64,000 nucleotides of DNA from Adiantum capillus-veneris (lineage: Eukaryota; Streptophyta; Polypodiopsida; Polypodiales; Pteridaceae). Location of the stretch: the NCBI GenBank assembly GCA_014529385.2, contig CM043964.1, positions 105,449,587 to 105,513,586 on the forward strand, read 5' to 3'. The notes below the pieces were generated by a model. It was not told where the DNA came from. It worked only from the letters and a program-made list of their open reading frames with translations, and ran no database searches. Positions 20,710 through 34,897 of the stretch are shown piece after piece. A program made the position numbers and the translations under genes. The stretch's first letter is position 1. Every line of letters starts with the position of its first letter.

Positions 20710-23480
20710 ATGCAAAAGGCGAACAATGATGCGGCATCAACCAGGTAACCCTTGAGAATCGAAGGAACTTTGTTTCCTATTCAATGATGTGTATGTCCCC
20801 CTATGATGTTTGAAATTTGGATGACATGAAGCAACATCTCATCACCAGCTCAAGCCTATACCGCATTTGGAGCAACATACAGGCAGGTGCTTATGCACCT
20901 ACTCAGTACATTTGGCTTTTGTGTCTTCATAAATAGATGAAAGTAATCTTTATTATAATGCTTGTTTACTATATACTTCTTATGATTTGTATTTTTCATA
21001 TACATAAGGATTGGTAAATTCATTCATCATGCACACATACATCCAGACCAATCGATGCTCACTTGGAGATCGTCTTCTCAAGCCATGTCCTAGGGTTGTC
21101 TGGTAGATCCTTGCACAGTCCTTGGATGGACAACTCACAAATTATTTGCTTAAAATGGCTCGATTTCATGATGGGCTTTCACAATGATTTTGGATTGATT
21201 GTGGACTGAGTTTTCATGGTTCGGTTTGTAGTAACCCCTTCTGACTGGCAGATTTTTCAAGTGTTGTTACCATTATCTAAATATGACTTGGAGTCTTATA
21301 CTCAATGGATATACGATGTTGAGCATCAAATTGTGTTGTTTTTTGGATCCTAAAACATGTCTTTGTATAGCCACATATGGTACTATCTTTTGGTATCTTA
21401 GTTATAGCTATATATAAATATGAATGACATTATATATCGTATATCTTCTAGAAGCGGTTTTGGATTGGAGATTGTCCTGTGAGGTGGGAATGCATTGATT
21501 CATGATTGAAATTCATATGTTTTTCAAGCTGAACATACATCATTTTCTTTGACGTTAACTCTCAGTGGAGGATAGTCAGATATGGTCACTTGGTTTGCCT
21601 ACAACCTGATGTGAGGATCTCATACAAGATGTAGGTGACTGAATTTTTTCAGCATAATGACCATATATAAGAAAAATACTATTGAAATTTTTACACATTG
21701 ACATTTTTTGGTGCAGCTATATATGAGAAAATTGACCTCAATTATCTGGGTTGCCTACAACCTCATGTGAGAGTCTCAGGGGTGATGACATTGACTAGTT
21801 TTCTTGAACATAATGAGTAGATACTAAGGAATGGCTACCGAAATTTCTACACATTGATTTTCATACATAGACTAATGTATGTATGGCTGTTAACCATCTC
21901 ATAAACAGAAGAAAGCTGATATCTTGTATTCAAGGAAACCATGCCCATTGTGCTTGCCTTGAGGATATTGTAGCTTCATTTCAAGGCTACCATACCCAAC
22001 CTCATTAGCTTGGCACTATTTTATCTTATGTTCAAGGCTACTAAGACCGTATGCATAGCCGTAACATAGTAGAAGAAGGATACAATACAACTTACTGCCA
22101 ATACTAGTAAAACCAACTCTCTTAACTATACTTCTATCTTTATATGCAGGAACTCACTTTTGATGAAGCTAAGTATATAGTGGCAAATTCACAATTGTAA
22201 AGTGCTCTTTGATGCTATCCTTTCTTGCAGGTGGATAAATGCATAATTTTTGAAACAAATGTTTGTAATTTACTTTGAAATTAGTCCAATGATTGTTAAA
22301 AGAGCCTGTACCCTCAAGTGGAGTCCTCGGATGAGATGGCATTAGACTAGACTTTTAGAATTGATTCAATTTACAAAGGAGATGCTATCCAGTTTTTTCT
22401 TGTATTAAATGACACCGATAACAGGGGGGAGGGAGTCGTTGACACTTGTCTTCTCAAGTAATGCCAGTTCTGACGGGCTTGTTTTTTTTGGATGGTGATA
22501 GGTAAGAGATTCTTTCCTTAGGATTACAACGACAATTGCAACAATAATGTAAGATAATCCATTGTTCGGTTATTTTTATTAGTGATAGATAACCCTTGTA
22601 TATGATTTTTGATAATATTCACATGTAATACACTATATGTCAGTGTCAAGTCTAAATGTCAATTATAGTCTTAGCTTTATCATTTTTTAAGTCTACTTGT
22701 TATGTAATGTATACATAAGGTTTCTAGTCCCATTTTATTGTTCAATAGTTTGTGAAATCAAACTATTGTTAGATAATCATTCTTAAACACACACATACTT
22801 GCTTCTAGCTAGCCTTTGGTCCGGTTAGCACCATACAATGGGCCTAGAATAGCTATAGGTTTTTTGACTTGACCCACCTAATCCAAAGGGATGTGTTGGG
22901 GCCACGGCTCGTAATCTGATGAAGCACATATATCATATAGTTATATTACCTTATACTGACAGTTGCTTAAAGACCGTATACCCCTACTACACATTTTATC
23001 TTATTGAACAGAATAAGGCCTTTATGTCTACAATATGGTCAGTTGTATGTATATCATCTTTGATGAAGAACCCAGACTTTTTGAGTTTACTTAATATCAA
23101 AATACAAATTTGTAAAACTTTCTAGCTATTTAAAAGCGGTTTTTTGTCATGATTACCTCTGAGGATATGAACTTTATAGGTAGCATTTTGTCAGGGTATT
23201 TGATGTCTTCATAAAAAACACTTGGAAACTTTTTGCTTGACCATAGATCATTCAGCTATGGTGAACAATGGTAAGAGATTCTCTTTGACTCAGTACCTAA
23301 CAAAGTATACTTAATCATATGGCTTTTTTAGGAATGTGATGCGTATATAATTTAGCCCAATTGGCACCACTTTACCCGAATGGTAACCTTTTTCCATATG
23401 ATAAATGCCTCTTTGGACACTTTATATTGATTATTTGGATATTTTTGTCACTAAATTGTTCATATTTGGTTGTTAGTAGG
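20710..23480. other. non-coding, nothing recognised
   Basis: AT-rich sequence without sustained frames or recognisable motifs. Related phrases recur loosely (for example ATATATAAGAAAAATACTATTGAAATTT near 21665 and a similar sentence near 21835), suggesting a diverged internal duplication, but they are too degraded to define. Confidence 0.45.
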
Positions 23481-23483
23481 GTT

Positions 23484-23515
23484 CCACATGGTGGGCCCTA
23501 CCTCCCACCATGTGG
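23484..23515. repeat. perfect 12-bp inverted repeat
   Basis: CCACATGGTGGG at 23484-23495 and CCCACCATGTGG at 23504-23515 are exact reverse complements separated by 8 nt. It lies about 30 bp before an AC tract. Confidence 0.9.
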
Positions 23516-23541
23516 ATCTTCTCCTCAGGGATGGGGGAGGG

Positions 23542-23542
<1 letters not shown>

Positions 23543-23594
<52 letters not shown>
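23543..23594. repeat. (AC)n microsatellite
   Basis: About 52 bp of pure CA repeat. Confidence 0.97.
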
Positions 23595-23595
<1 letters not shown>

Positions 23596-23725
23596 TTAAA
23601 CATGACAGTTTTTTTTTACCCTTAGTAGATGAGATCTCTATACAGTCTATACCCACACAAGCTTTTGGTTAAGCAAGTCATGCTTGCACATTGCCGATTG
23701 TCTCTCTCTCTATCTCTATCATAAA

Positions 23726-24174
23726 GAATATCGCTCTTACAAAACGAAGCATGCAGCTTCGCATGCAATCACGACATCCTTTGAACATATAATTGGTTTG
23801 CTTTGACTTGCAGTTCCACAAACACATGAATTATAAAATTTGCCATGGCATCATCTTGATTCAAGCCTTTGCAATTTCTTATGGATATGATCATTCTTTA
23901 ATAGAGTTAATCGGGTCCCGACTAGCTAATTCTAAGCTACATTATTGCCCATCTATGCATGTTTGCATGTGGTTGCCTTTATCAGTGGCACATGCATGTT
24001 CGGTTCTGACTTTTTGTGCATAACCTATCTATTCACATGTCCAAACTCGCATTCTCACGGGGCTCGATTGGTGTAATACATCTCAACCGATCTCTTGCTT
24101 ACCTTGCTGCATGGCTTTCAGAAGCTTCCAGTGCTACTTGCCATAACCGTCTCAAGATTGGTTCTTGAGGATCG

Positions 24175-24258
<84 letters not shown>

Positions 24259-24287
24259 GCTCAAGGACAACCCATATTGTGGCATCC
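23726..24287 (+). repeat. AC-microsatellite module, copy 2
   Basis: Diverged duplicate of 19997-20672. It carries the same AAGCATGCAGCTT, CATCCTTTGAACAT and TGCCCATCTATGCATG words in order and ends after the AC tract with GGCTCAAGGACAACCC. It preserves a trace of the element A gag end (HAITTSFEH-like) at its left edge, so the duplicated unit overlapped gag. Confidence 0.88.
24178..24254. repeat. (AC)n microsatellite
   Basis: About 77 bp of AC repeats at the equivalent position in module copy 2. Confidence 0.97.
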
Positions 24288-26650
24288 CGATGTCAGGCAT
24301 TTTTTGGATGAGCATAAATCCATTAGATCATGCTAAAAAGCTTGCTAACTATCCTCATGTATATATGTGTATGTAGTGCTTCGAGTCTTGGGAGTGACCA
24401 TGTAGAAATTCATGTACAGAGTTTTGGTTTTTCCGGGCTTTTGTATGGGTGCTTTGGGGTGTGCTCAGGTCCCCAAAAAATGGTTTTCAATAAGTATTTT
24501 CAGCCATGCTTTATAGCTTGTGAATAGGACCTGTACATCATGAGTTATGTGCGTCTGAAGTGGGCGGTCTCAACTTAGAAAGTGGTTGCAGATGCATGTG
24601 ACAAAGGAAACTGGGCCAACTTGATCTAAAATTAGAATCACTAAGATTTTAAATTTTTGGAGATAGCCATAGTAATGGGATTCGAGCCGTGCTTTCTGGC
24701 GTCGCATTTGTTGGCCGAAGCGGTGCACTATGCTCTAAAAGAAGTTGGTCCTGAGAAGGGGTCAAGCTGGAAATTTTTTTTGTGGGGAGAGAGGGATTTG
24801 GAGAAGTGTGGGATCTTATCTTTTTCGGCATAAGTAAGCGGTTTCTCTTGTGTGCACACCAAAAGACAAATTTTGTTCCCAATTACCGATAGGGTGTGGA
24901 TATTTTCTCTCGATTCGGGACAAGTTTCCATGTTTTGCAAAGAATACACATGTTATGTTCTCAACACAAAGCTTAAATTGGGTGGATCCAAAAAACCAAT
25001 TAAGAATTTTCAACATGGTTGCATGGAATTGGGCCCAAGGTGTGATGTAATGTTGTGCAAAATCTTGCAAAATGTGCATAATTGTTGGGTTTTGCAGTTG
25101 TCTATGTCAGAAGAGTTTTATGCTGCTCCAATGTTTGGACAATTTTTACTTATTCCGTTTGATCTAGGAGGGTAGGACATGGCTATGTGCCATTCCAAAT
25201 GATGTCTAGGGTTTACATTTTCCTTTATTTCAAATGGGTATACACTCATGCACCCAAGCTTGGCAGAGTTTTCAAAGCATGCTTATAGTGGAGCATTGAT
25301 TGGCTGAAGTTATGTCTATGCTTGTTGTTTTAGATAACGGTTGGCACATGCCAAAGGATATGTAAGTTTAGAGGGGGTGGATGTTGTACCACATTGCGGG
25401 CAAGGTATGAAAGAGGAGGATCCTTAAGAATTTTTAAATTTTGCCAAACTTATCACTAATGCCAAACTTATCACTAATGCCAGAATTTGATATGATAGCA
25501 AGATTGACTGATATGTATGCTTATTGTGGGTTTTGGGGCCAAGAAATGAAGATTGATGCATGAAATCCAAGCTCTAGTGATGCTATTAAAATGAATTTTT
25601 ATAGGCCAAAATTGTAGTACTTGGACTGCTCTACAAGTTGTCTTTACGGCTCGTCGATTGAAGTCCCAATAAAAAAGCTATGGGCATATGAGTATTTTCC
25701 AAGGGTTGAAATTGTTGACTTTACACGAGAGTTGAGATGCATGCTCGAGTGATCTATTTCAGCTTGATAGGGTTCTTGGTGAAAACATCTAGCATGGGCT
25801 AGAGTATATGTTTTACAGTGCTCAAATTGGGCAGTTGGTGCTAAACTTATGGCCAATTCAGTTTTTTATGCAACCCCAGACATCTATGGGCAGGGAAGGT
25901 AATGTTGAAGCACTTAAGGTTGTGCTCAACATTGTTTTAGTTGAGATTTGGGTAGAGAAAGCTGATCTTCAAATTCTTTTGACTATTAGTATGGTAAATG
26001 TGACACATTTTTTGAAGTAGAGACCGTACTTAATGATGCTTTCTTTTATATGTAATCCGTATGTGATGCTTTTATTAAGTTCTTGATTGGATACCTCTTG
26101 CAATGTTGTTATTTGGAATGTTGCTCTGTTGGAGGATGTTGTCAAGGAATTCAAGAAAAGAATGACATGTTTGGTAGTGCTTTGGTCGAAATGGTATGCC
26201 ACCTAGGCTATTAGCAAAAAACAATGTGCTTGGTGATGCTTTGAAGGCTTTTATGCTAAATGGGGTGGGGAAGGGAATGAAGTGGCCGTCCATTGGCTGC
26301 CCAAAAGGTAAAGTTCTGGCCTCCTAAGGAGTTTGGGAGCGACTTGAATAAAATGTGAATGCAAAGGAGAGTGGAAAGTGCACAGAGGTAGTGAGCAGAG
26401 GGGAACACGAGGCTTTTAGGGCTCATGATGAGCACCACAGTGCTCAGATGATGACGCCAAAGAAACGAAAAGTGCTCAACAAAGCATGGTGCTCCTATTT
26501 GGTGTTGGTGTCCTATTTGGTGCCACGTCCGTGCGGTTTGGAGTAGGGCAAAAATTGGGTTGCCACATCATCGGCGGGTGCCGACTAGAGACAGTGCTAG
26601 TGGTAGGGTGGGGGGGAGCTATATTTGGAAATATGAGTTAGTATGCATGC

Positions 26651-26675
26651 GGGGGGGGGGGGGGGGGGGGGGGGG
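26651..26675. repeat. poly-G tract
   Basis: An uninterrupted run of about 25 G. The matching place in the other copy (about 33211-33228) has a shorter interrupted G run. Its length may be unreliable in an assembly. Confidence 0.9.
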
Positions 26676-28688
26676 AGTGGGAGGCCATATTTGGAAGGGG
26701 GAGCTGTAGAGTTCTCTCTTAAAAGTGGAGCGACCCAACCATAGCCGAGAAGAAATAGCCATCAAGACCTCTTATCTCTGGCTCTCGTTGGTTATAACGA
26801 TGAGATCTCTCTCTGTCGAACCTTCCAGAGCTCTCCCTCGTATGCTCCATTACTTGGAAATTCTCTCTCTCTCACCTTGCCATCCTTAAGATGCTTTCAT
26901 AGCTTGGTTTTCTTAACAGTTTAGCGGATCTTCCTTAACCTTAAGCCCTCTTAACCATAACCATTAAGTTCAAGCTTTCTTACACTCAAGCTCCCATATA
27001 TTTTGTTCCAATTCGACATCAAGGGAGACAAGCAGGGAAAGAGGATTTGAAGGAGTTGTTGAAAGAGGAAAGAAGGTAGGAGAGGACAATATGAAGGATC
27101 TAAGGTGGATTAAAGTTAGAATTAAAGGATCATCAAGGATCTTAAGGGTAGTAAGAGGCATATTAAGGTAACAAGAAAGGCATCAGAAGGGCTTAACCTC
27201 GCTCTTGTTCTCTCTCGGCATTAAGGAGAGCAGCAAGGGAGGCATGGAGAAGGACCGTATTTAGAAGAACAAGATCATTTAAGACAACATATTCATGTAC
27301 AAGGATGTAGAAGGTTCAAAGACAAAGAATAAGAGACAGTAAATAAGGGTTGAAATCTACAATTGTTTTCTCAAGATCGGGGTCAAAGTGAACACAATAA
27401 GGGTTTAGGTGAGCAAGGATACAAACCAAGGAATTCTAAAGCTTGGTATAGGGCCAGTCTGTGATCATTACATGCTTGGGTGCATGTCACCAATGACAGG
27501 TTGAGCATGCGATGGGCAAGAACCAAACATATGATCAGTTGGAGGGCCAGGCAGTGGGAATTCAACGTGTATGGGTGCTAGTGCTTGGGATTTTTTCATT
27601 ACTCAAGGTTTTTTGTTAGAGTTTTGATGAATACCGAGGGTTGATTTCGACCATACTTTGTACATGAATTGGGAAATTGAATGAAATCAGGGTTGGGTTG
27701 AATCTCTATTGCAATTTTCTCTTTGTTTCAGTCTTGTTGTCTCTATCTCTCTTAGCTTGCTCACAACTAAAAACACAGTGCTTTCTCGATCAACCCTAGA
27801 GAACCGCGCACTCCGAAAAATTTGGTGCACTTGGTGTGAAACTTGACCGGACTGAGAGAGTGATGATGGAGTTGTAGCATGGGGTGCAAGAGGTTTTACA
27901 AAAACTTATAAGAATTAGCCTGATGTACTTCTTTGAAGAGGTACGCAATACACCAATTTTTTTCAAAATTGATGAAGATGATTGAAGCATTATCAATCAA
28001 TGCATGAACACATGAATTGAAGCAAAAGAAATTAGAAGTTGTTGTGGAAGAGGCATTAGCCACTATATACACTAAGTGCAATATGTCTGAGTGCTATGAT
28101 CCGATGGGATACCTTTCCTATTATGAGATGGAAATGCGGGCTCGTCAAGTTCTAGAGTAGCTTATAGTGAAATCATTTGAGCGGTTGGTTATCCATGTTT
28201 GACTACACAATTTGAAGATCTTTCAAAGGAATATGCAGATTGTTGGGAGTACTTTAAAGAAGCGATTTTCATTACTAGTAAAAATTGAATATATGGCAAG
28301 GGAAATGGAGTTCAATGATGGGATGGCACCAAACTACGAAGAATTTTGGAAATAGGTTTGTGCAAAATTAGCAGGAGAGCAAGATGCTTCGGGAGATGTT
28401 GCACAAATTGAAGGGCCACAAATTGAAAGTAATGTAGAGTTTTTAGAGCTACCTAAAGCTAATGGTTATGCCATTAGCAATCTAGGTGAAGCTGATAATG
28501 AAGATGTTGGTTGTTTCATGACCAAATTACAAAGGGCCACTATGCGTATGGACTATCTACAGGTATGGGTCTTTGAATTTGAAAGGAGATTCCTATTATG
28601 ATATGAGAATTGCACATGATACCATGGATGTATCATCTGATGCATATGAACACGAGCCTATGTCTATTGTGGAAGAAGAGCGGAAGAA

Positions 28689-29102
28689 GTGCATGCAAAT
28701 GGAGATGATGTTGAACAAGATGAGGATGGCATCATTAATGCTTCCCTAACTGACTTACATGCATATGGTCCAACATGTGATGATGCTTCTTCTGCCAAGA
28801 ATGCCTATTTAGGGGGGGTACAAGTTCTACACAGGGTTCCAACAGGCACAAATAAGTTCAAAGATGATCAGGTGGAGGAGGTATGCATAGACAAGCCTAT
28901 ATGTGTGAGCAATGTTCCAAGATTTATTGATGCAGAGAATATCGCTAAGATTCCATGTGCTGAAGGAGATGATGTGGGAATGGGATGCCAGCACACACAT
29001 CAAAATCTTACAGCTAGAGAGGGTGAAGATAGTGAGCCGGATCATCATTTAGGTGGAAAAGCAACTAATCTTTTCAAAGAATGCTTGCTATCTTTTTCAT
29101 AG
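28689..29102 (+). pseudogene. repeat-unit ORF fragment (block Z), unknown
   Basis: A 137-codon acidic frame (HANGDDVEQDEDG near the start). A related stretch is found at 35150-35307 (HANGDDTGHNEDG) and another at 31134-31425 (CVSNVPKF). It is therefore a repeated, non-host sequence. No known domain was recognised. Confidence 0.4.
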
Positions 29103-32100
29103 GAGATATGGGATATAGATTTTTTATTATATTTCCCTTATTACTGATTGTGATAGGGATCTTATGTTGTCCACATAAGGGAGGAGTTTCTCTTGTGTGC
29201 ATAACAAAAGAAAAAAAAAATCCCAATTATCGACAGGGTCTGGATGTTTTCTCTTGATTCGGGACAAGTTTCCATGTTTTGCAAAGTATACAGGTGTTAT
29301 GTTCTCAACACAAGCTTAAAGTGCATGGATCCAAAAAAAAATTATAGCAGATTCAACATGGTTGCATGGAATTGTGCACAAGGTATGATGTTATGTTGTG
29401 CAAAGCTTGCAAAATGTGCACACATTATGGGTTTTTGTAGTTGCCTATGTCAGAAGAGTTTTATGTTGCTCTGTTTGGACAATTTCTACTTATTCCATTT
29501 GATCCAGGAGGGAAGTGGCTCTGTGCCATGCCATATATGTCTAGCGTTTACATTATCCTTTATTCTAGATGGGTATACACTCATGCAACCAAGCTTGGAA
29601 GAGTTGTCAAAGCATGCTTATAGTGGAGCACTGATTGGGTGAAGCTATGATTGGGTGAAGCTATGTCTATGCTTGTTGTTTTAGATAATGGTTGGCACAT
29701 GCCGAAGGATGTGTAGGTCTAGAGGGGGTGGATGTTGTGCCACTTTGCAGGCACGGAGAAAGAGGAGAATCTGCAAGAATTTTTAAATTTTGCCAAACTT
29801 ATTATAAATACCAGAATCTGATATGATAGTAGGATTGACTGATATGTATGCTTATTGTGGGTTTTGGGGCCAAGAAATGAAGATTGATGCCTACAAACCA
29901 AGCTATGGTGATGCTATTAAAATGAAGTTTTATAGGACAAAATTTTTGTACTTAGAATGATTTACAAGCATGTCTTTACAGCTCATCAATCGGAGTCCGA
30001 ATAAAAAAGTTATGGGAATATGAGTATTTTCTAGGGGTCAGATCTTGTGACTTTACTCGTGAGTTGAGATGTGTGCATGAGTGATCTATTTTAGCTTGAC
30101 ATCGTTCCCAATGATAACATCTAGCATGGGCTAGAGTATGTGTTTTATAATGCTCAAATTGGGCATTTGGTGCTAAAGTTATGGCCGATTCAGTTTTCTA
30201 TGCAGTCTCAGATATCTATGAGCAGGGAAGGTAATGCTGAAGTTGCTAAGGTTCTGCTCGACATTATTTTAGTTGAGATTTGGATAGATTAAGCTGATCT
30301 TCAATTCTCTTGACTATTAGTATGGTAAATGTGACACATTTTTTGAAGTAGAGACCGTATTTAACGATGCTTTATGCGATATGTAAGCTGTATGTGATGC
30401 TTTTATGAGAGCACATTAAGTTCTTGATGGGATACCTCTTGCAATGTTGCTATTTGGAATGATGCACTACTGGAGGATGTGGTCAAAGAATTGAGAAAAA
30501 TAATGACACCTAGTAGTGCTTTGGTCAACGTTGTATGCCACTAGGGCTATTAGCGAAAAACAATGTGCTTGGTGATGCTTTCAAGGCTTTTATGCTAAAT
30601 GGGGTGGGGAGGAGAACCAAGTGGCCGTACATTGGCCGCCCAAAAAGGAAAGGGCTAGCCACCTAAGGTGTTTGATGGGGGGGCAATTTTAATACAATGT
30701 GAATGCAGAGGAGAGGGGAAAGGGTGCAAAGGCAGTGAGCGGGGACGCAGGGCTTTTAGGGTTCACAATGAGCGCCACAATGCTTAGATGAGGATGCCAA
30801 AGAGACAAAAAGTGATAAGCAAAGCATGGCACTCCTATTTGGTGCCACATCCACACGGTTTGGACTTGGGAAAAAATTGGGCTACCACATCTTCAGGGGG
30901 GCGCCCATTAGCGATAGCACTATCGATAACGTGGGGGAGGGAGCTATATTTGGAAACATGCAGTCTTAGACATCTATGTGTAGGGAAGGTAATGCTAAAG
31001 CAGTTAAGGTTGTGCTTGGCATTGTTTTAGTTGAGATCTGGGTAGATCAACTGAAAATTGTCTTGACTATCAATATGGTAAATGTGACACATTTGTCAAA
31101 ATAGAGACCGTACTTAACGATGCTTTATGTGATAGACAAGCCTATATGTGTGAGCAATGTTCCAAAATTTAATAATTTGGAGAATGTTGCTAAGATTCCA
31201 TGTGCTAAAGGGGATGATGTGGGAATGGGATGCCAACTCACACATCAAAATCTTAAAGCTACAGGGGGTGAAGACGGTGAGCTGGATCATCATTCGAGGT
31301 GGCAAAGTAACCAATTTTTTCAAAGGATGCTTGCTATCCTTTTTAGAGGAGATATGGGATATAGATTTTTTATTGTATTCCACTTGTTACTGATTGTAAT
31401 AGGGATCTTATGTTTGCCTGCAGAAGGGAACAGTTTCTCTTGTGTGCATACCAAAAGACAGATTTTATTCCCAATTACCGACAGGGTGTGGATGTTTTCT
31501 CTTGATTCGGGACAGGTTTCCATGTTTTGCAAAGAATACACGTGCTATGTTCTCAACACAAAGCTTAAATTGGGTGGAACCAAAAAACAATTAAGCATAT
31601 TCAACATGGTTGCATGGAATTGGGCCCAAGGTATGATGTAATGTTGTGCAAAATATTGCAAATGTGCACATATTATTGGTTTCTGCAGTTGTCTATGTCA
31701 GAAGAGTTTTATGCTGCTCCAGTGTTTGGACAATTTCTACTTATTCCGTTTGATCTAGGAGGGTAGGACATGGCTTTGTGCCATGCCAGATGATATCTAG
31801 GGTTTGCATTTTCCTTTATTCCAGATGGGTATACACTCATGCACCCAAGCTTGGCAGAGTTTTCAAAGCATGCTTATAGTGGAGCACTGATTGGGTGAAG
31901 TTATGTCTATGCTTGTTTTTAGATAACGGTTGGCACATGCCAAAGGATATGTAGGTTTAGAGGGGGTGGATGTTGTGCCACTTTGCGGGCAAGGTATGAA
32001 AGAGGAGGATCTATAAGATTTTTTAAATTTTGCCAAACTTATCACTAATGCCAAAATTTGGTATGATAGCAAGATTGAATGATATGTATGCTTATTGTGG

Positions 32101-34513
32101 GTTTTCGGGCCAAGAAGTGAAGATTGATGCATGCAAGCCAAGCTCTGGTGATGGTATTAAAATGAAGTTTTATAGGCCAATTTTGTAGAACTTGGAATGG
32201 TCTACAAGCCTATGTTTACGACTAGTCGATTGGTGACCCGATAAAAAAGCTATGGGCATATGAGTATTTTCCAGGGGTAGGAACTGTTGACTTTACACGA
32301 GAGTTGAGATGCGGGCTTGAGTAATCTATTTTAGCTTGATAGGGTTCTCGATGTAACATCTAGCACGGGCTAGAGTATGTATTTTATAGTGCTCAAATTG
32401 GGCATTTGGTGCTAAAGTTATGGCCGATTCATTTTTTTAAGCAGTCTCAGACATCTGTGGGCAGGGAAGGTAATGCTGAAGCGGCTAAGGTTGTGCTCAA
32501 CATTGTTTTAGTTGAGATTTGGGTAGATCAAGCTGATCTTCAAATTCTTTTGACTATAAGTATGGTAAATGTGACACCATTTTTAAAGTAGAGACCGTAC
32601 TTAACCATGCTTTATGTAACATGTAAGCCGCATGTGATGCTTTTATGAGAGCACATTAAGTACTTGATGGGATACCTCTTGTAATGTTGTTATTTGGAAT
32701 GGTGCACTATTCAATGATGTGGTCAAGGAATTCAAGAAAAGAGTGACATGTTTGGTAGTGGTTTGGTCGAAATGGTATGCCACTTGGGCCATTAGCAAAA
32801 AACAATGTTCTTGGTGATGCTTTGAAGGCTTTTGTGACAAATGGGGTGGGGAAGGAAATGAAGTGGCCATCCATTGGGTGCCCAAAAAGTAAAGGGCTGG
32901 CCTCCTAAGGAGTTTGGGAGCGATTTCAATAAAATGTGAATGCAAAGATGAGGGGAAAGGGCATAGAGGCAGTTGAATAGAGGGTAACTCGAGGCTTTTA
33001 GGGCTCGTGATGAGCATCACATTGCTTAGATGATGACGCCAAAGAAACAAAAAGTGCTCATCAAAGCACGACGCTCCTTTTTGGTGCCAAGTCCGTGCAG
33101 CTTGGAGTAGGGCAAAAATTGGGTTGCCACATCATCAGCGGGTGCTGACTAGCGACAACACTAGTGGTAGGGTGGGGGGAGCTATATTTGGAAATATGAG
33201 TTAGCATGCATGGGGGGGTGGGGGGGCGAGGGAGTGGGAGGCCATATTTGGAAGGGGGAGCTGTAGAGTTCTCTCTTGGAAGGGGAGCCGCCAACCATAG
33301 CCTAGAAGAAATAGCCATTAAGACCTCTTATCTCTAGCTCTTGCTGGTTATAATGGTGAGATCTCTCTCTCATGTCGGACCTTCCAGAGCTCTCTCTCAT
33401 ATGCTCAATCACTTGGAATCTCTCTCTCTCTCTCTCTCACCTTGCCATCCTTAAGATGCTTCCATAGCTTGGTGCTCTCACCGCTTTAGTCGATCTTCCT
33501 TAACCTTAAGCCCTCTTAACAATAACCATTAAGTTCAACCTTTCTTACCCTCAAGCTCCCATATATCTTGTTCCAATTCGGCATCAAGGGAGACAAGCGG
33601 GGGAAGAGGATCCGAAGGAGTTGCTGAAAGAGGAAAGAAGGAAGGAGAGGACAATACAGAGGATCTAAGGTGGATTAAAGTTAGAATTAAAGGGTCATCA
33701 AGGATCTTAAGGGCATTAAGAGGCATATTAAGATAATAAGAAAGGCATCAAAAGGGCTTAACCTCACTCTTGTTCTCTCTCAGCATTAAGGAGAGTAGTA
33801 AGGGAGGCATGGAGAAGGACCGTATTCAAGGAATTAAGAACAAAATCATTTAAGACAACAGATCCATGTACAGACATGTAGAAGGTTCAAAGATAAAGAG
33901 TAAGAGACAACAAAAAAGGGTTGAAATCTACCATTGTTTTATGAAGATTGGGGCGGGATTTTGTCAAAGTGAATAGAGTAAGGGTTTAGGCGAGCACAGG
34001 TACACATCAAGGATTTATAAAGCTTGATATAGGGCCAGCCTGCGATCATTATGGGCTCATGTGCATGCCGCCAATGACGGCTTGAGCATGCGATGGGCAA
34101 GAACCACACTTATGATTGGTTGGAGGGCTAGGCAGTGGGAATTCAACGTGTATGGGTGCTTGTGCTTGGGATTTTTTCATTACCCAAGGTTTGTTGTTAG
34201 AGTTTTGATGAATATCGAGGGTCAATTTTGACCATACTTTGTACACAAATTGGGAAATTGAATGAAATCAGGGTTGGGTTGAATATGTGTTGCAATTTTC
34301 TCTTTATTTTAGTCTTGTTGTCTCTATCGCTCTCAGCTCGCTCACAACCAAAAGCTCGGCGCTTTCCCAGTCGACCCTCGAGCACCATGCACTCCGAAAA
34401 ATTAGGTGCACCTGACGTGAAACTTGACCGGAGTGAGAGAGTGATGATGGAGTCATAACAAGGGGTGAAAGAGGTTTTACAAAAACTTATAAGAACTAGC
34501 CTGATATACTTCT

Positions 34514-34897
34514 TTGAAGAGGTACACAATACACCAATTTGTTTCGAAATTGATTAAGATTATTGAAGCATTATCAATCAATGCACGAGCACATGAATTG
34601 AAGCAAAAGAAATTAGAAGTTGTTGTGGAAGAGGCATTAGCCACTATATACACTAAGTGTAATATATGTGAGTGTTATGATCCGATGGGATACCTTTCCT
34701 ATTACGAGATGGAAATGCGGGCTCGTCAAGTTCCAGAGGAGCTTATGGTGAAATCATTTGAGCGGTTGGTTATTCCAAGTTTGACTACACAATTTGAAGA
34801 TCTTTCAAAGGAATATGCAGATTGTTGGGAGTACTTTAAAGAAGCGATTTTCATTACTAGTAAAAAAAAAAATGGCAAGGGAAATAGAGTTCAATGA
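34514..34897 (+). pseudogene. repeat-unit ORF fragment (block Z), unknown
   Basis: A 127-codon frame with ARAHELKQKKLEVVVEEAL and YLSYYEMEMRARQVPEEL. The same reading occurs, with stops, at about 28000-28290 in the first unit. The W-E-Y-F-K-E-A-I stretch near the end is only vaguely gag-like. A family cannot be assigned. Confidence 0.4.

Noticed and set aside
20122-20755. Frames of 70-208 codons across the AC tracts (Thr-His and Val-Cys repeats).
   Set aside because: They are translations of dinucleotide microsatellites in both strands, with no conserved flanks.
24838-25175. Frames in block X as pentatricopeptide-repeat protein remnants (MVAWNWAQG, LAKCAH).
   Set aside because: The resemblance is limited to a few residues, with no 35-residue periodicity, and the sequence is repeated three times as part of a transposon-like unit.
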